From positions 1,054,001 through 1,118,000 of the forward strand of contig NZ_CP063304.1 of the NCBI RefSeq assembly GCF_015159595.1: a stretch of DNA of 64,000 nucleotides, read 5' to 3'. The position numbers were made by a program, and so were the translations under genes. This DNA is from Blautia liquoris (GTDB lineage Bacteria; Bacillota; Clostridia; Lachnospirales; Lachnospiraceae). How positions within the stretch are numbered: position 1 is the first letter of the stretch; each line of letters starts with the position of its first letter. Of this stretch, positions 45,971-54,644 are shown one piece after another. The notes below the pieces were generated by a model that saw nothing but the letters and a program-made list of their open reading frames with translations, was not told the origin of the DNA and did no database searches.

Positions 45971-48349
45971 TCATTTAAAATTTACGATGGTAACCCCGGC
46001 ATCTCCTTCGCCGTATTCTGCCAGGTGAAAATCAGCGACATGTCTCTGACGACGCAGATAGTTGTGAATTCCTTTTCTCAAGGCACCTGTTCCCTTGCCG
46101 TGTACGACGCGGACGGTCTTAAGATGTGAGAGATAGGCATCATCCAGATATTTATCAAGTTCTGCAATAGCCTCGTCCACGGTTTTTCCGAGAAGTTTGA
46201 TCTCCGGGGAAATGCTTGCCGATTTGGATATTCGGATCTTGCCGGATCCCGTTTTTTGCATAGAAGGCGTCTGGATCTCAGTCTCATCAATTCGCTGCAG
46301 ATCGGATATATGCACTTTGGAGCGCATAATCCCCATCTGAACAAAGAGGAATCCTTTGTTGTCCGGGTGTGAGCTGACGGTTCCATTCAGATTCAAACTG
46401 AAAACATGTACAGCATCGCCGAGGTGCAGGTCTTCAGGTTTTAGTTTCTTCTGGGATTTTGGTTTTTTCTGGAAGTCAGACTTCTTTGCTTCAGCTTCTT
46501 TCATCTTTTCTCTAAGAGCCTGACGCTGTCTTTCCATCTCGCGGACATCAATGTGGTCACGACCGAACTTTTGAAAATCCCGCATCGTCTTGTCTGCATA
46601 TTCCTTGGCATCCCGCAAGATTTTCTCCGCCTCGGCAGCGGCTTCTTTTACCATCTTGTCTTTTCGCTGATCCATCTGATCCTGCTTTTTTGCCAACTTT
46701 GCTTTCAGATCTTTGATCTGATCCTTGTAGGCATCCAGATCCGCACGTTCCTTTTCAATTGTCTTGCGGCTTTCCTCAAGGGATGAGATCACATCCTCGA
46801 AAGATTCCGCCTCCTTGCTGATCTGTTTTTTTGCTTCATCGATGATAAAGTTCGGAAGTCCAAGCTTTGACGAAATGGCAAATGCATTGCTTTTTCCTGG
46901 TATGCCGATCAGAAGGCGGTAGGTAGGACGCAACGTATCCACATCGAATTCGCAGCTTGCATTCTCGACACGAGGGGTGGAAAGTGCATAGACTTTCAAT
47001 TCGCTGTAGTGAGTGGTCGCCATGGTGCGGATCCCCTGTGCATGAAGATAGGAGAGGATGGAGATCGCCAGGGCTGCACCCTCTGTCGGATCTGTTCCCG
47101 CTCCAAGCTCATCAAAGAGAACCAAAGAATCCGAGTTGGCCTGATCAATAAAGTTCACAACATTTGTCATATGCGATGAAAAAGTACTTAGGGACTGTTC
47201 AATGCTCTGCTCATCGCCGATATCGGCATACACTTCGCGAAATACGGCGAGTTCACAGCGGTCCAGTGCAGGAATGTGAAGCCCAGACTGACCCATCAAA
47301 GTCAAAAGACCCACAGTCTTAAGGGAGACCGTTTTGCCGCCGGTATTGGGTCCCGTGATGATCAGAAGATCGAATTCGTCACCAAGCACGACATCAATCG
47401 GAACAACCTTTTTTTTGTCAATCAGGGGATGGCGTCCTTTTCGGATCCGGATTCGTCCCTCGGTATTGAACATTGGTTCATTTGCATTCATGTCCATGGC
47501 AAGCTTTGCTCTGGCGAAGATGAAGTCCAATTCAACCAGATTCTCAAGATTGTATCGGATCGTATCAATATGCTCGGACGTTTCCTGACTAAGTCCGGCC
47601 AAGATTACCTCGATTTCGGCCTTTTCCTGTGTCTCCAGTTCGCGGATGTCGTTGTTCAGCTTAACGATGCTCATAGGCTCGATGAAAAAGGTGGAGCCTG
47701 TTGAAGACTGATCATGAACCATGCCGGGAACCTGTGCCCGGTATTCAGATTTGACTGGAACGCAATATCTGCCATTTCTCATGGTGATAACTGCGTCCTG
47801 AAGATAGGTTCGCAGAGAACCTGTGAGCAAGGAGGAGAGCTGAGTGTGAATCTTCTCTCCGGCCTGTCTCATCTGTCGGCGGATCTGCTTTAACCTGCTG
47901 CTTGCATCATCTGCAATCTCATCTTCTGAAAGAATACAGCTGCGGATCCGTGTGGAGAGCGGTTTTAACGGCTCCAACGCACAAAAAAGTGGATCGAGGA
48001 CATCGTCCCCGGTATCTGCATTCTCATGGCGGCCGTAGGATTTGACACGACCGGCGTTCTCCAGCAGATCACAGATCGCAAGCAGCTCTGTGATATTCAG
48101 TGAGCTGCCGATTGTAAGCCTCGAAAGAGACGGACGGATGTCTTTTGCATTTCCAAAGGAGGGACTCCCCTTTCGAAACAGGCGCGACAGGGCGTCGTGA
48201 GTCTCTTGCTGAAGACGGCGAATCTCACTGATGTCATCGGAAGGCACAAGCTTTTGGCACAAATCCTTTCCCATGGGAGAGGAGGCGTGTGTGACAAGCA
48301 TGGCAATGATTTTATCATATTCCAAAGTTTTTAATGTTTTCTTGTTCAT
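45971..48349 (-). CDS. mutS2: Endonuclease MutS2
   Basis: A 792-residue MutS homologue lacking the mismatch-reading domain. The core (about 1-310) is the clamp/lever region. The ATPase has Walker A ITGPNTGGKTVSLKTVG (about residues 333-349) and Walker B LVLFDELGAGTDPTEGA (about 411-427). After a long coiled coil (about 510-640) comes a C-terminal Smr nuclease domain (about 715-792) with VHGKGTGALRKGI. MutS2 acts on branched DNA and in Firmicutes also on collided ribosomes. The stop lies within the target repeat of a MITE-like element, so the coding sequence is intact. Confidence 0.97.
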   Translation of the reverse strand: MNKKTLKTLEYDKIIAMLVTHASSPMGKDLCQKLVPSDDISEIRRLQQETHDALSRLFRKGSPSFGNAKDIRPSLSRLTIGSSLNITELLAICDLLENAGRVKSYGRHENADTGDDVLDPLFCALEPLKPLSTRIRSCILSEDEIADDASSRLKQIRRQMRQAGEKIHTQLSSLLTGSLRTYLQDAVITMRNGRYCVPVKSEYRAQVPGMVHDQSSTGSTFFIEPMSIVKLNNDIRELETQEKAEIEVILAGLSQETSEHIDTIRYNLENLVELDFIFARAKLAMDMNANEPMFNTEGRIRIRKGRHPLIDKKKVVPIDVVLGDEFDLLIITGPNTGGKTVSLKTVGLLTLMGQSGLHIPALDRCELAVFREVYADIGDEQSIEQSLSTFSSHMTNVVNFIDQANSDSLVLFDELGAGTDPTEGAALAISILSYLHAQGIRTMATTHYSELKVYALSTPRVENASCEFDVDTLRPTYRLLIGIPGKSNAFAISSKLGLPNFIIDEAKKQISKEAESFEDVISSLEESRKTIEKERADLDAYKDQIKDLKAKLAKKQDQMDQRKDKMVKEAAAEAEKILRDAKEYADKTMRDFQKFGRDHIDVREMERQRQALREKMKEAEAKKSDFQKKPKSQKKLKPEDLHLGDAVHVFSLNLNGTVSSHPDNKGFLFVQMGIMRSKVHISDLQRIDETEIQTPSMQKTGSGKIRISKSASISPEIKLLGKTVDEAIAELDKYLDDAYLSHLKTVRVVHGKGTGALRKGIHNYLRRQRHVADFHLAEYGEGDAGVTIVNFK

Positions 48350-48477
48350 ATCTGATTCCTTATATTTGTTCTAATAATTATTTGTTTCTAATTTTCGTAT
48401 AAAGGAATGCCACTAAAAAAGTGTATCCATTTTGATAGCACTGTGCTGTCATGCTGCAAGCGTATTTTACTATCACA

Positions 48478-48486
48478 ATTATAGCA
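48478..48486 (-). promoter_or_regulatory. Extended -10 promoter of mutS2
   Basis: On the minus strand TGCTATAAT (an extended -10, TGN-TATAAT) lies about 130 bp before the mutS2 ATG. No good -35 box is visible. The 274-bp space to the HtrA-like gene is otherwise AT-rich without a recognised gene. Confidence 0.5.
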
Positions 48487-48623
48487 TAACTAAACCTTGG
48501 TGTATACTGCTATTAAAGTTCATGGAATGTTCATAAGTCTTTGGTAAAATCATGATATTGGGTCTGAGTATCATACTCATATGTACCCTAAAGAAGAGTT
48601 TAATATGTGTAGGAGACACGGTT

Positions 48624-49934
48624 ATGGATCATGATCAGAAGCCTTTTGATTTTCTCAAAGAAAGTATCAAGAAAAAGAAATGGAATAAGAAAGACATCCT
48701 GGCCCGAATCGCCCTGATTCTTGGGGCAGGAATACTCTTTGGGGCGGCAGCTGCCCTGATCTTTGCATGGGTGGAACCGAATGCCCAGACGGCGATTCAC
48801 GGGAAGATGAGACCTCCGAAAGTGGACATTCCAAATGATGAGGATCCATCAGTGGCACCGCAGCCGGAAGATTCTTCTTCTGCCTCGAATTCCTCATCAG
48901 TATCATCCTCATCTGCTTCCTCTACGTCAGAGTCTCAGCCGACGGAAGAGGCGAAAACAGACGAAATCGGACTTGTGGAGTATAAACGGCTGTACAAGGA
49001 AATGCTTGACGTGGCCGAAAAGCCGAAACGTGCCATCGTGACAGTAATTGGCATCACAAACTGGATGGATTATTTTAATCAGAATTATGAGAACAGGCAG
49101 CAGATTTCCGGGCTTCTAGTTGCAGACAATGGACAAGATCTCTTCATACTAACGGAATATAGGGTCGTGGAGAATGTAGAGCGGATTCAGGTGACGTTCT
49201 GGGACGGTTCTGTGATCGATGCGACTTACCTGAAACATGATCCAAACACTGGGCTTTCGATCTTAAAAGTTCCAAGGTCGGAGCTTAAACAGCAGACTCG
49301 TGAGGGGATGGAAATCTCGCCGCTTGGCAATTCTTATGGTGTGTCTCAGGGTGAGCCGATTCTTGCAGTCGGAAATCCCATTGGTTACAGCGATTCTGTA
49401 GCGTATGGCATCATAACTTCTGTCACCAATAAGATTTCAACGATCGATACCGAGTATAACTTGCTGACTACTGATATTATGGGAAGTAAGGAAGGAAGCG
49501 GTGTTCTGGTGAATCTGGATGGAGAGATTGTGGGAATTATCGCACAAAGTTACAGTTCCGATGATAAAAATATCATCACAGCTCTTGCAGTGTCGCAGAT
49601 CAAGCCGCTGATCGAAAAATTGTCGAATAATGAACAGCTGAACTATATCGGAATCAAGGGACAGGATGTCACGAAAGAAATTGCAGACAAGATCGGAATT
49701 CCCAAAGGAGTGCTGGTCACAACAATACAGCCGGATTCTCCGGCGATGCAGTCCGGGATCAAGGAACAGGATGTGATTGTGAAGTTTAATGACGATAAAA
49801 TCACCTCACTGAAACAGTATCACGACAGCATGGATAAGTGCAAACCAGGGCAGAAGGTTGCAATAACAGCCATGAGAAGAGGGGCAGAAGGCTACGGAGA
49901 GCTCCCATTCGAGGTTACCGTGGGAGAAAATTAA
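48624..49934 (+). CDS. HtrA/DegP-like membrane protein with degenerate protease site and PDZ domain
   Basis: A 436-residue protein. One membrane helix lies at about residues 28-48, then a Ser/Pro-rich linker (about 70-110). The trypsin-like domain (about 125-320) is recognisable (TILAVGNPIGYSDSVAYGIIT region; VNLDGEIVGI), but the expected NHVV block reads YRVV with Arg180 in place of the catalytic His, and the DLAVLK block reads GLSILK with Gly210 in place of the Asp. Ser292 in KEGSGVLV may match the nucleophile. The C-terminal PDZ domain (about 325-430) is complete. It is therefore likely a non-proteolytic scaffold or sensor. ATG 48624 is 7-8 nt after AGGAGA. Confidence 0.85.
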   Translation: MDHDQKPFDFLKESIKKKKWNKKDILARIALILGAGILFGAAAALIFAWVEPNAQTAIHGKMRPPKVDIPNDEDPSVAPQPEDSSSASNSSSVSSSSASSTSESQPTEEAKTDEIGLVEYKRLYKEMLDVAEKPKRAIVTVIGITNWMDYFNQNYENRQQISGLLVADNGQDLFILTEYRVVENVERIQVTFWDGSVIDATYLKHDPNTGLSILKVPRSELKQQTREGMEISPLGNSYGVSQGEPILAVGNPIGYSDSVAYGIITSVTNKISTIDTEYNLLTTDIMGSKEGSGVLVNLDGEIVGIIAQSYSSDDKNIITALAVSQIKPLIEKLSNNEQLNYIGIKGQDVTKEIADKIGIPKGVLVTTIQPDSPAMQSGIKEQDVIVKFNDDKITSLKQYHDSMDKCKPGQKVAITAMRRGAEGYGELPFEVTVGEN

Positions 49935-50057
49935 GGATTCTTGAAATTTGTCACGTTTTCAGGTAAAATAATGGATACATAGGCAGTAGGAATGTCCTTA
50001 TTATGCGTTTGTATATGATTGCATGGACTCTACTTAGATAGGAGAATAAGTAAAAAG

Positions 50058-51005
50058 ATGAAATATATTCAGGAATTACATGAGGGTAACAGAATGACAG
50101 GTGTTTATCTGTGTAAACACAAACAACCAGCGGTGACGAAGAACGGGAAGTGTTACGAGAATGTAGTTCTTCAGGATAAGACAGGAACGATTGACGGCAA
50201 GATCTGGGAGCCGAATTCCAACGGGATCGGCGATTTTGATTCCTTAGATTACATCGATGTTGTAGGTGATGTGACTAGCTTTGCAGGCTCCCTGCAGGTG
50301 AGCATCAAGAGAGTGCGAAAGGTAAATGAAGGCGAGTACAATCCTGCAGATTATCTTCCGACGAGCAAATTCGACACAGAGACGATGTACCAGGAGCTAT
50401 TGCAGTTTGTAAGAAGCGTAAAGAATCCTTATTACTCACAGCTGCTGTCGTATTATTTTGAAAAAGATGAGGAATTGATTAAGGCTTTCAAAGGAAGCTC
50501 TGCTGCTAAAAACGTGCATCACGGTTTTCTGGGTGGTCTTTTGCAGCATACACTTGGCGTGACCCGGCTGTGCGATTTTTATGCAAATGCATACCCGGTT
50601 TTAAGCCGGGACCTTTTGATTACTTCTGCACTATTCCACGATATCGGGAAGACAAAAGAACTTTCAGCATTTCCGGCAAATGATTATACCGATGACGGAC
50701 AGCTTCTCGGTCATATTATGATAGGTGCGGAAATGATTCATGATGCGGTACTCACGATCCCTGGATTTCCGCAAAAACTTGAACTTGAGCTGAAACACTG
50801 TATTCTGGCACATCACGGAGAACTGGAATATGGTTCACCGAAGAAACCGGCTCTTCCGGAGGCACTGGCTTTGAATCTTGCGGACAATACCGATGCCAAG
50901 ATGGAGACGATGTCTGAGATCGTCGAAAAAGCGGGAGACAACAGGGGATGGCTCGGTTATAACCGTTTCTTCGAATCAAATATAAGAAAATCCTCTGAGT
51001 GCTAG
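50058..51005 (+). CDS. yhaM: 3'-5' exoribonuclease YhaM family protein
   Basis: A 315-residue protein with the YhaM order: N-terminal OB-fold nucleic-acid domain (about 1-110, GTIDGKIW and DVVGDVTSFAGSLQVSI) and HD phosphohydrolase domain (about 155-290). HD residues are His in HHGFLGGLLQHTLGVTRL and His-Asp in ALFHDIGKTKEL (about residue 198), with LAHHGELEYGSP near 258. It degrades RNA, and single-stranded DNA, from the 3' end with a metal ion. Length equals the known protein if ATG 50058 is used; an earlier TTG at 50019 is unlikely. Confidence 0.93.
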   Translation: MKYIQELHEGNRMTGVYLCKHKQPAVTKNGKCYENVVLQDKTGTIDGKIWEPNSNGIGDFDSLDYIDVVGDVTSFAGSLQVSIKRVRKVNEGEYNPADYLPTSKFDTETMYQELLQFVRSVKNPYYSQLLSYYFEKDEELIKAFKGSSAAKNVHHGFLGGLLQHTLGVTRLCDFYANAYPVLSRDLLITSALFHDIGKTKELSAFPANDYTDDGQLLGHIMIGAEMIHDAVLTIPGFPQKLELELKHCILAHHGELEYGSPKKPALPEALALNLADNTDAKMETMSEIVEKAGDNRGWLGYNRFFESNIRKSSEC

Positions 51006-51020
51006 AGATTGAGGTGTGCG

Positions 51021-52391
51021 ATGAATCACAGAAAAAATGATGTTTTGACCCTGAAAATTGAGGATATGGGAAATGATGGGGAAGGGATCGGAAAGGCAGA
51101 TGGCTACACGCTGTTTGTCAAAGACGCAGTGATTGGTGACGAAGTTGAGGTCAAGATCATGAAGGCGAAGAAACACTATGGTTATGCTCATCTGGAGAAG
51201 GTGGTTACTCCTTCGCCTTACCGGGTGGAGCCGCTTTGCCCCATCGCAAGACCATGTGGTGGATGTCAGCTTCAGGCCATGTCCTACGAAGAGCAGCTTC
51301 GTTTCAAGCAGAACAAAGTTCTTAATAACCTGACCAGAATCGGAGGATTTCCGGAATCAGATATCCCGATAGAACCCATTTTGGGAATGGATGAGCCCTT
51401 TTATTATAGGAACAAAGCTGTATTTCCGATACGGGCAGACAAAGACGGAAATCTGATTACAGGTTTTTACGCAGGACGGACACACAACATTATCAATAAT
51501 CGCAGATGTTATCTGGGCGTCAAAGAAAATGAACAGGTGCTTGACATTGTCATAGCCTGGATGGAGAGAAATCATATCACGGCATATGATGAAGCAGCCG
51601 GAAATGGTCTTGTGCGCCATATCCTGATTCGCTATGGATTTTCGACGAAGGAAGTGATGGTGTGTCTCGTCATCAATGGAAAGAATCTTTCGAGAACGGA
51701 AGACTTGATAGAAGATCTGCGGGAAATTCCCGGGATGACAAGCATCACGACCTGCACGAATACGAAGCAGACGAATGTCATCATGGGTGATAAGATCGAT
51801 CTGCTGTGGGGACAGACCTACATTACTGATTATATTGGCAAAATCCAGTTTCAGATCTCCCCGTTGTCCTTTTATCAGGTAAATCCGGCCCAGACAAAAG
51901 TTCTCTATGAAACGGCACTCGAATATGCAGATCTGCATGGAGACGAGACCGTCTGGGATCTGTACTGCGGGATCGGAACGATATCGCTCTTTCTTGCGCA
52001 GAAAGCAAAACAAGTGTACGGTGTGGAAATCGTACCGGAGGCCATCAAAGACGCTAGACATAACGCCAAATTAAATAAAATCGAAAATGCGAAGTTTTTC
52101 ACAGGCAGGGCAGAAGATGTGCTGCCGGATAAGTATGAAAAGGAACAGATCCATGCAGACGTCATCGTCGTGGATCCGCCGAGAAAAGGCTGCGAAGAGA
52201 GTGTACTCGACACCATGATACAGATGCAGCCGGAGAAAATTGTGTATGTAAGCTGCGATTCGGCGACCCTGGCAAGGGATCTGAAGTATCTGTGCAGACA
52301 CGGGTATGAGATGAAGAGAGTCAGGGGTGTGGATCAGTTTTCGCAGACGGTGCACGTTGAGACTGCCTGCCTTCTGGTGCGGAAACCTTGA
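51021..52391 (+). CDS. rlmD: 23S rRNA (uracil-1939-C5)-methyltransferase
   Basis: A 456-residue RNA methyltransferase. The N-terminal TRAM domain (about 5-60) is followed by an Fe-S cysteine cluster (CPIARPCGGCQLQ, about residues 72-84; the fourth Cys probably at NNRRCYLG). The SAM domain contains VWDLYCGIGTISLFLA (about 311-326), VVDPPRKGC (about 377-385) and VYVSCDSATLARDL with the catalytic Cys. It could also be the related RlmCD type, common in Firmicutes; the sequence does not separate them with certainty. The start ATG is 4 nt after GAGGTG. It follows yhaM by 15 bp. Confidence 0.93.
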   Translation: MNHRKNDVLTLKIEDMGNDGEGIGKADGYTLFVKDAVIGDEVEVKIMKAKKHYGYAHLEKVVTPSPYRVEPLCPIARPCGGCQLQAMSYEEQLRFKQNKVLNNLTRIGGFPESDIPIEPILGMDEPFYYRNKAVFPIRADKDGNLITGFYAGRTHNIINNRRCYLGVKENEQVLDIVIAWMERNHITAYDEAAGNGLVRHILIRYGFSTKEVMVCLVINGKNLSRTEDLIEDLREIPGMTSITTCTNTKQTNVIMGDKIDLLWGQTYITDYIGKIQFQISPLSFYQVNPAQTKVLYETALEYADLHGDETVWDLYCGIGTISLFLAQKAKQVYGVEIVPEAIKDARHNAKLNKIENAKFFTGRAEDVLPDKYEKEQIHADVIVVDPPRKGCEESVLDTMIQMQPEKIVYVSCDSATLARDLKYLCRHGYEMKRVRGVDQFSQTVHVETACLLVRKP

Positions 52392-52554
52392 TTCTACGGG
52401 CGTTTGCCCCGCCCGGAAGAACGGTAATCACGGCCGAATCCACCGCCCTGATTTGCAGGGCAAACCCTCGCTTTTTTCCCTGTTTCACTCTGTTCGTGAA
52501 TCTGTTTTTACACAAAATTTTCCGGCGCACCGCAAAAATCAGAGTAGAATTCAT

Positions 52555-52686
52555 TTATTTGCGTCCAAATCCTAAGTTTGCCATCATTAACTGTACATCG
52601 TTATAGTCGCTAAAGATACTCTTGCCTGTATCTAGCGCAGCAATGGCTGCAGCAGGTCTTGCCGGATTAACAACAGACTTTACACT
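52555..52686 (-). pseudogene. C-terminal gene remnant, no start codon
   Basis: On the minus strand an open stretch of 43 codons, bounded upstream by TAA (52687-52689), reads SVKSVVNPARPAAAIAALD and continues to end in MMANLGFGRK and a stop at 52555-52557. Its composition looks protein-like but it has no usable start or ribosome site, so it appears to be the tail of a decayed gene. Its family was not recognised. The surrounding 380-bp gap (52392-52771) also holds a GC-rich CGGGCG/CGCCCG hairpin at 52397-52415 after rlmD and nothing else I can identify. Confidence 0.35.
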
Positions 52687-52771
52687 TTACTTTGCATAAA
52701 TTTTATACCTCTTGAAAGAATTGCTCCGATGTATGATAGCAGAAACCAAAATCCGAATTATGCAGGACTGA

Positions 52772-53110
52772 CTATTTTTGCTTCATATATGCAATGTATT
52801 GATCACCCCACTCCTCTAAAGCCTTTAACACAGGAGAAAATTTTGCTCCGATCTCACTAAGTGAGTATTCTACTTTGGGGGGTATTTGAGCATATTCTGT
52901 ACGGACGATTAGTCCCTCATTTTCAAGGGCTTTTAGTTGCCTGGATAAAGTGGTGTGCGTCATTTCTTCTGGCATTTGTCGTTGAAGTTCATTGAACCGA
53001 ATGGTTCCTGCCTGCTCCAGTAGATAAATAATGTACATGGACCATTTTCCAGTCAACACTTTTTGCGATGTAACATAGGGGCATTTACCAAATAAATGTT
53101 TCTTTTCCAT
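52772..53110 (-). CDS. HxlR-family transcriptional regulator
   Basis: A 112-residue winged-helix regulator. CPYVTSQKVLTGKWSMYIIYLL (about residues 9-30) with the early Cys is diagnostic of HxlR, followed by IRFNELQRQMPEEMTHTTLSRQLKALENEGLI and YSLSEIGAKFSPVLKALEEWG. HxlR proteins often sense aldehydes, quinones or oxidants through cysteine. It is divergent from the pyridoxamine-oxidase-like gene, with a shared 130-bp region containing CAGTAT/ATACTG repeats (53129-53145), and probably controls it. Confidence 0.92.
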   Translation of the reverse strand: MEKKHLFGKCPYVTSQKVLTGKWSMYIIYLLEQAGTIRFNELQRQMPEEMTHTTLSRQLKALENEGLIVRTEYAQIPPKVEYSLSEIGAKFSPVLKALEEWGDQYIAYMKQK

Positions 53111-53171
53111 AGCGCTCTCCTTTTCTCAAGAACAGTATCAGTAAAAATACTGGTATCAATAAATATCGTAC

Positions 53172-53199
53172 TTGCGAAATTGCTCTTACAATATATAAT
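53172..53199 (+). promoter_or_regulatory. Promoter of the PNPOx-like gene
   Basis: TTGCGA at 53172-53177, 16 bp, TATAAT at 53194-53199, 41 bp before the start codon. The inverted repeat CAGTAT-N5-ATACTG near 53129-53145 lies between this promoter and the HxlR gene and is a candidate operator. Confidence 0.5.
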
Positions 53200-53240
53200 A
53201 TACTCATAGGCAAAAATTATCAAGAAGAGAAGGAGTAATC

Positions 53241-53639
53241 ATGATGAATGAAGTATTAGAATTTTTAAGAGACAGTGGAACATTTTATTTAGCAACTAAT
53301 GAAGATGGACAGCCTCGAGTTAGACCGTTTGGTGCGGTTGCAGAGTTTGAAGGGAAGCTGTATTTTGTAACGAATAATCAGAAAAATGTATATCATCAGA
53401 TGAAGAATAATGCGAATGTTGAAATCTGCGGTATGAGTAAAGGGAAATGGATCCGTGTAGCTGGCAATGTGGAAGAAGATACCCGCAGAGAAGCAAGAGT
53501 AGCGATGATGGATCAAAATACTGCTGCTTTATCGAGTATGTATACAGTAGATGATAATTTAATGACAGTATTTTGTTTTACAAGCGGTATTGCAACGATA
53601 TCATCGTTCACAGAAGAACCAAAAACAATATCACTATAA
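53241..53639 (+). CDS. Pyridoxamine 5'-phosphate oxidase-like flavin protein
   Basis: A 132-residue split-barrel FMN-binding protein. FYLATNEDGQPRVRPFGAVAEFEGKLYF (residues approx. 14-41, key FYLAT and RPFGA blocks), NNQKNVYHQMKNN and a single barrel domain are typical. Such small members bind FMN or F420/heme and reduce small organics; the reaction here is not known. Two consecutive ATGs exist; AGAAGGAG precedes them. Paired with the divergent HxlR regulator. The terminator downstream shows a monocistronic unit. Confidence 0.88.
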   Translation: MMNEVLEFLRDSGTFYLATNEDGQPRVRPFGAVAEFEGKLYFVTNNQKNVYHQMKNNANVEICGMSKGKWIRVAGNVEEDTRREARVAMMDQNTAALSSMYTVDDNLMTVFCFTSGIATISSFTEEPKTISL

Positions 53640-53690
53640 GGAAATTCCCAGTTTGCCTAAAACAAAATAATGGAAGTTAGAAGATAACAG

Positions 53691-53724
53691 CCCATGATTC
53701 GAATGCCGAGTCATGGGATTTTTT
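53691..53724 (+). terminator. Terminator after the PNPOx-like gene
   Basis: CCCATGA (53691-53697) pairs with TCATGGG (53711-53717), followed by A and six T residues. Confidence 0.88.
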
Positions 53725-53756
53725 GTCCTCAGAGACAGTAATAACTGAAATAATCG

Positions 53757-53785
53757 TTGTCATTATCAACCATACGGTTTATAAT
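53757..53785 (+). promoter_or_regulatory. Promoter of the DUF4825-like gene
   Basis: TTGTCA at 53757-53762, 17 bp, TATAAT at 53780-53785. The leader to the TTG start at 53859 is about 65 nt. Confidence 0.72.
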
Positions 53786-53858
53786 GACCCGTAGGGTATT
53801 TTAAGGTAAAATAAATACAACATAGTTATTATTTAATAGCAGTAGAAAGGGGATCAAG

Positions 53859-54404
53859 TTGAGAGTGAAGAAAAGCAAAATTTTTATTGTCCTTTTGGCT
53901 GTCGGGATCATTGTGTTCGGAACGATTCAGTTGGGGATTTTTAAAGTAAACAATGCAAGGGAAGAGAAATATACAAAAAATCAATCTGACGCTTCTACGC
54001 ACGATATTACAGCGATTGAAGATTATCGAACCAGTTATATGGGCGATGCCACTAATGTTACAAAATTATTTAGCGTGTTACCTCTAAATGATTTGCCAAA
54101 GACATTTGAAATTAATTCTGATACCCGTTCATTGACCGTAAACTATTCAGATAGCATTGGAGTTGTAGGGGAAGAAAGAATCAAAAAAAATATGGTTTAT
54201 AATTCTATTGCAGCTATGTCTGCAATAGATAATTTGTCGGAGATAACATACAATTTTTCTGACAATAGCTATTTTTTTGACAGAGGGAAAATTAAAAGAA
54301 TTTTAGGAAACCCATTGTCGGAACTTCTTGATAAAGAAATTTGGGATAATCAGGTTCAAAGCAAATTAAATTCAAATGACTTTATCAGACAGTTTTTTGA
54401 TTAG
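53859..54404 (+). CDS. DUF4825-like membrane-anchored protein
   Basis: A 181-residue protein with one N-terminal membrane helix (about residues 7-27) and an extracytoplasmic domain. YMGDATNVTKLFSVLPLND (about 66-84) and the IAAMSAIDNLSEITYNF region are like DUF4825 domains, which often occur C-terminally in BlaR1-like or anti-sigma proteins; here the domain stands alone. The start is probably TTG 53859 after AAAGGGG; GTG 53865 is possible. Function unknown. Confidence 0.75.
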   Translation: MRVKKSKIFIVLLAVGIIVFGTIQLGIFKVNNAREEKYTKNQSDASTHDITAIEDYRTSYMGDATNVTKLFSVLPLNDLPKTFEINSDTRSLTVNYSDSIGVVGEERIKKNMVYNSIAAMSAIDNLSEITYNFSDNSYFFDRGKIKRILGNPLSELLDKEIWDNQVQSKLNSNDFIRQFFD

Positions 54405-54486
54405 GCAGAAAAGATATGCCATTCATACTACTATGATGCTGAAAAATTAGGAGATAGTATTTGCAATAAAAGCATATGTTTGTCTA

Positions 54487-54514
54487 TTGAATTATTTATT
54501 TTTTGCTATATAAT
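54487..54514 (+). promoter_or_regulatory. Promoter of the FMN reductase gene
   Basis: TTGAAT at 54487-54492, 16 bp, TATAAT at 54509-54514, in an AT-rich 240-bp gap. A second candidate TTGACA at 54599-54604 lies close to the gene. Confidence 0.5.
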
Positions 54515-54644
54515 ATATTATATAAAACAATTGTCGTAAGTACAAGATCATTTATATAATTGAAGCAACAGAACTTAATAAAATCAAGAGGTTTCAGCAT
54601 TTGACAAATGCCTGATTAATACCTTATTAAGGGAGGAAAAAGAT

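Noticed and set aside
51357-52061. 234-codon minus-strand frame
   Set aside because: Antisense to rlmD; no domain and no ribosome site.
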